From positions 1 to 7,764 of the forward strand of contig OMRS01000315.1 of the NCBI GenBank assembly GCA_900313545.1: a DNA stretch of 7,764 bases, read 5' to 3'. This DNA is from an uncultured Eubacteriales bacterium. Lineage in GTDB: Bacteria; Bacillota_A; Clostridia; Christensenellales; Aristaeellaceae. Under the pieces are notes generated by a model, which did not search any database, was not told where the DNA came from, and saw only the letters and a list, made by a program, of their open reading frames with translations. Positions 6,580-7,764 of this stretch are shown piece by piece. The translations under genes were made by a program, and so were the position numbers. The number at the start of each line of letters is the position of its first letter. The stretch's first letter is position 1.

Positions 6580-6773
6580 GCATGTCAAGGCTGCATCCGA
6601 GCAGCATCCCCAAGGAAGTATCCGCCCATGAGAAACACTTGATTCGAAAGAAAATGGAGAATTCTGCCGGAGAAACCTCTTCCAGTGCTGTAGTGCGCTT
6701 TTGAGAAGGGTTTCAGGCAGATAAACAGGTTCCAACTGAAAAAAGCGGATGCTGCACAAAAGACAGACAAGTT

Positions 6774-6802
6774 CTGCCGGCAAAAGGCCGGCAGGCTTTT
6801 TT
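6774..6802 (+). terminator. Orphan intrinsic terminator, plus strand
   Basis: CTGCCGGC (6774-6781) and GCCGGCAG (6787-6794) pair perfectly around AAAAG, then GC and six T (6797-6802). It is a textbook shape, but no gene upstream on this strand clearly needs it. It may back up the weaker hairpin at 6547-6579 or end a small RNA. Confidence 0.65.
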
Positions 6803-6912
6803 ATGCTCTTGTACAGAGGAATTTCAAATGTGATCAATGCAGCGGAGACCATCGAACTCAGAACGGAGAGACGACGGGCCTGAATCCAAATTCTTTCGCT
6901 GTTCAGCATGTC

Positions 6913-6941
6913 CCGACTGCGGTGAAGAAAACCGCAGTCGG
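6913..6941. repeat. Perfect 11-bp inverted repeat without T-run
   Basis: CCGACTGCGGT (6913-6923) and ACCGCAGTCGG (6931-6941) are exact complements around the 7-base spacer GAAGAAA. Neither strand has a T-run after it, so it is not an ordinary terminator. It could be an RNA stem, a protein site or a remnant. Confidence 0.7.
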
Positions 6942-7034
6942 ATGTGACGGAATCCCCTCTGAACCGTATCCGTATCCCGGGATGAATTGTGCAGACGTTC
7001 CCGTTTTCATGCTGATTTGGGCATATAAAGAAGA

Positions 7035-7067
7035 GAAAGAAGAACGGGTTTCACCCGTTCTTTTTTT
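7035..7067. terminator. Intrinsic terminator overlapping the plsY 3' end
   Basis: AAGAACGGGT (7040-7049) and ACCCGTTCTT (7053-7062) pair around TTC; the stem can extend outward through 7035-7039 with 7063-7067. For plsY on the minus strand, the last codons form one arm and a pyrimidine-rich tail (CTTTCTCTTCTTT) follows. On the plus strand it ends in seven T (7061-7067) and would stop readthrough entering plsY antisense. Confidence 0.75.
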
Positions 7068-7668
7068 GGCTTCCGAAGGAGAGTTTGTTCTCCCGATGCT
7101 CCAGCAGCCGGACAATATTGCTCTTGTGCCGGTAGATGTTCATCAGGCAGGTGACCAGCACCACCAGCAGCGTCCAGATATCCAGCTTCTGTCCGGAGAA
7201 GAAGAGAATATAAAAAAATGTGGATGCTGCGGACGCGATTGACCCGACGGAAACATACCGGGTCACGGCGACACAGAGAATAAAGGTGCACAGACTCAGC
7301 AGCATAGGGAATGGAAAGAGCACCAGCAGCGAGGCAAACCCTGTGGCCATGCCCTTTCCGCCCTTGAATCCGAAGAAGACGGGGAAATTGTGCCCGAGAA
7401 CCACAAAGAACGCTCCCAGTGTCCCGCCGAACAGGGTTCCAGTCAGACTCCTGGCAATGACAGCGGCGAGGATGCCCTTGAGCATGTCGCAAATCAGGGT
7501 AAGCAGGCCCATCTTGGGGCCCAGTACCCGCAGCATGTTCGTGGTCCCGCTGTTTCCGCTGCCCTGTGTCCGGATATCCAGACCGTTCATCATCCTGGAA
7601 AGAATCACACCAGAGGAAAGGCTGCCCAGAAGATAGGCAATGACAATGGCCAGGAGGGTCTTCAGCAT
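7051..7668 (-). CDS. plsY: Glycerol-3-phosphate acyltransferase (acyl-phosphate dependent)
   Basis: PlsY moves an acyl group from acyl-phosphate to glycerol-3-phosphate, making lysophosphatidic acid, the first membrane-bound step of phospholipid synthesis. The 205-residue protein is hydrophobic, with about five membrane segments (roughly 2-23, 52-74, 78-95, 110-137, 163-178). The conserved loops are present: GSLSSGVILSR (15-25), GSGNSGTTNMLRVLG (36-50, where many families have GSGNPGATN), DMLKG (61-65), GHNFPVFFGFKGGKG (92-106) and NIYRHKSNI (177-185). ATG 7668 follows AAAGGAAG inside the end of der, and the der stop lies 3 bases upstream, so the two are cotranscribed. The frequent next gene, gpsA, is absent; the transcript ends at the hairpin overlapping its stop. 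Confidence 0.95.
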   Translation of the reverse strand: MLKTLLAIVIAYLLGSLSSGVILSRMMNGLDIRTQGSGNSGTTNMLRVLGPKMGLLTLICDMLKGILAAVIARSLTGTLFGGTLGAFFVVLGHNFPVFFGFKGGKGMATGFASLLVLFPFPMLLSLCTFILCVAVTRYVSVGSIASAASTFFYILFFSGQKLDIWTLLVVLVTCLMNIYRHKSNIVRLLEHRENKLSFGSQKKNG

Positions 7669-7671
7669 GGC

Positions 7672-7764
7672 TTACACTTCCTTTTCATTTTTTTCGCGCA
7701 GGATCATTCGCAGAGGGGTCCCTTCAAACCCGAAGGATTTGCGGATGAAGTTCTCGAGGTAGCG
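7672..7764 (-). CDS. der: Ribosome-assembly GTPase Der (EngA), C-terminal end only
   Basis: The last 30 codons and the TAA (7672-7674) of a gene entering from the right edge. Read on the minus strand the protein begins RYLENFIRKSFGFEGTPLRM and ends in charged residues (EKNEKEV). This matches the end of the KH-like domain of Der, where RYLEN-x-x-R-x-x-FGFEGTP is typical. Der has two GTPase domains, both off the edge, and assists 50S subunit assembly. Its place directly before plsY supports the call, since der-plsY is a common Bacillota order. Confidence 0.88.
   Translation of the reverse strand, partial: RYLENFIRKSFGFEGTPLRMILREKNEKEV

Larger units (their letters stand above)
6439..7050. other. 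Long gap without a convincing gene; several hairpins
   Basis: About 610 bases lie between the phosphoribosyltransferase stop and the plsY stop. From left to right they hold a possible 20-codon ORF (6475-6537), a terminator-like hairpin (6547-6579), complementary 9-mers (6601-6609 with 6747-6755), a second terminator-like hairpin (6774-6802), a perfect 11-bp inverted repeat (6913-6941), and the start of a third T-tailed hairpin (7035-7067). Open frames of 74 to 115 codons cross these hairpins and lack ribosome binding sites. No known RNA family, tRNA or mobile-element end is recognised. It could be a decayed gene or house a small RNA; neither is shown. Confidence 0.6.

Noticed and set aside
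6559..6588. Minus-strand TTGACA-N18-TAAGAT, a possible promoter antisense to the phosphoribosyltransferase
   Set aside because: The -35 is consensus but the -10 is weak, the spacer is long, and it lies inside the terminator hairpin. Kept only as a possibility.
6480..6704. 74-codon plus-strand frame in the gap
   Set aside because: It needs a TTG start and reads through the terminator hairpin at 6547-6579.
6562..6909. 115-codon minus-strand frame in the gap
   Set aside because: No ribosome binding site before its ATG, it runs through two hairpins, and the protein has no recognisable motif. A decayed gene cannot be excluded.
6837..6947. 36-codon plus-strand frame whose end reads CSACPDCGEEN, zinc-ribbon-like
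   Set aside because: The nearest purine-rich site is too far from the ATG, and the cysteine motif is produced largely by the inverted repeat at 6913-6941. Tempting, but best explained by chance.
6922..7242. 106-codon plus-strand frame entering plsY
   Set aside because: Its second half is antisense to plsY and it crosses the T-tailed hairpin at 7035-7067.
1..7764. Mobile element, phage, CRISPR or toxin-antitoxin/defence system
   Set aside because: No transposase, integrase, spaced direct repeats, att-like ends or defence-family motifs were seen. All well-supported genes belong to common chromosomal families.

Overview
The window is a GC-rich stretch of bacterial chromosome carrying conserved housekeeping genes. 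It most likely comes from the class Clostridia (phylum Bacillota). The reasons are purine-rich ribosome binding sites in front of nearly every gene, the der-plsY gene pair, a Clostridia-style dUTPase with an N-terminal extension, a plsY motif reading GSGN-x-GTTN, and an aspartate aminotransferase of the PF12897 (type Ic) kind. The genus cannot be read from the sequence. There is no phage, insertion sequence, CRISPR array, tRNA or rRNA, and I did not find a convincing undescribed multi-gene system.

Layout. From the left edge to 2391, on the + strand, lie the 3' part of a diacylglycerol/lipid kinase gene and, 7 bases later, a gene for a secreted protein made of about seven SH3b-like repeats. 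A strong shared terminator (2394-2426) separates this pair from a convergent aspartate aminotransferase gene (2430-3722, - strand), which has a good promoter at 3761-3789. Next come an RluA-family pseudouridine synthase (3888-4763, +) and, convergent with only three bases between the stop codons, free methionine-R-sulfoxide reductase (4767-5255, -), which sits in an operon behind dut (5260-5781, -). Divergent from dut is a phosphoribosyltransferase (5875-6438, +) driven by a promoter with perfect -35 and -10 hexamers.

The right part starts with about 610 bases without a convincing gene (6439-7050). This gap holds a possible 20-codon ORF, three T-tailed hairpins (two inside it, one at its right edge) and one perfect inverted repeat without a T-run. 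After it come plsY (7051-7668, -) and the last 30 codons of der (7672-7764, -).

How the genes fit together. The lipid kinase and PlsY both act on membrane phospholipid precursors but belong to separate transcripts. dut and the phosphoribosyltransferase both serve nucleotide metabolism and share a divergent control region. The sulfoxide reductase repairs oxidised free methionine. The most rewarding parts for a second look are the SH3b-array secreted protein, the dut/phosphoribosyltransferase control region, and the 6439-7050 gap with its layered hairpins.
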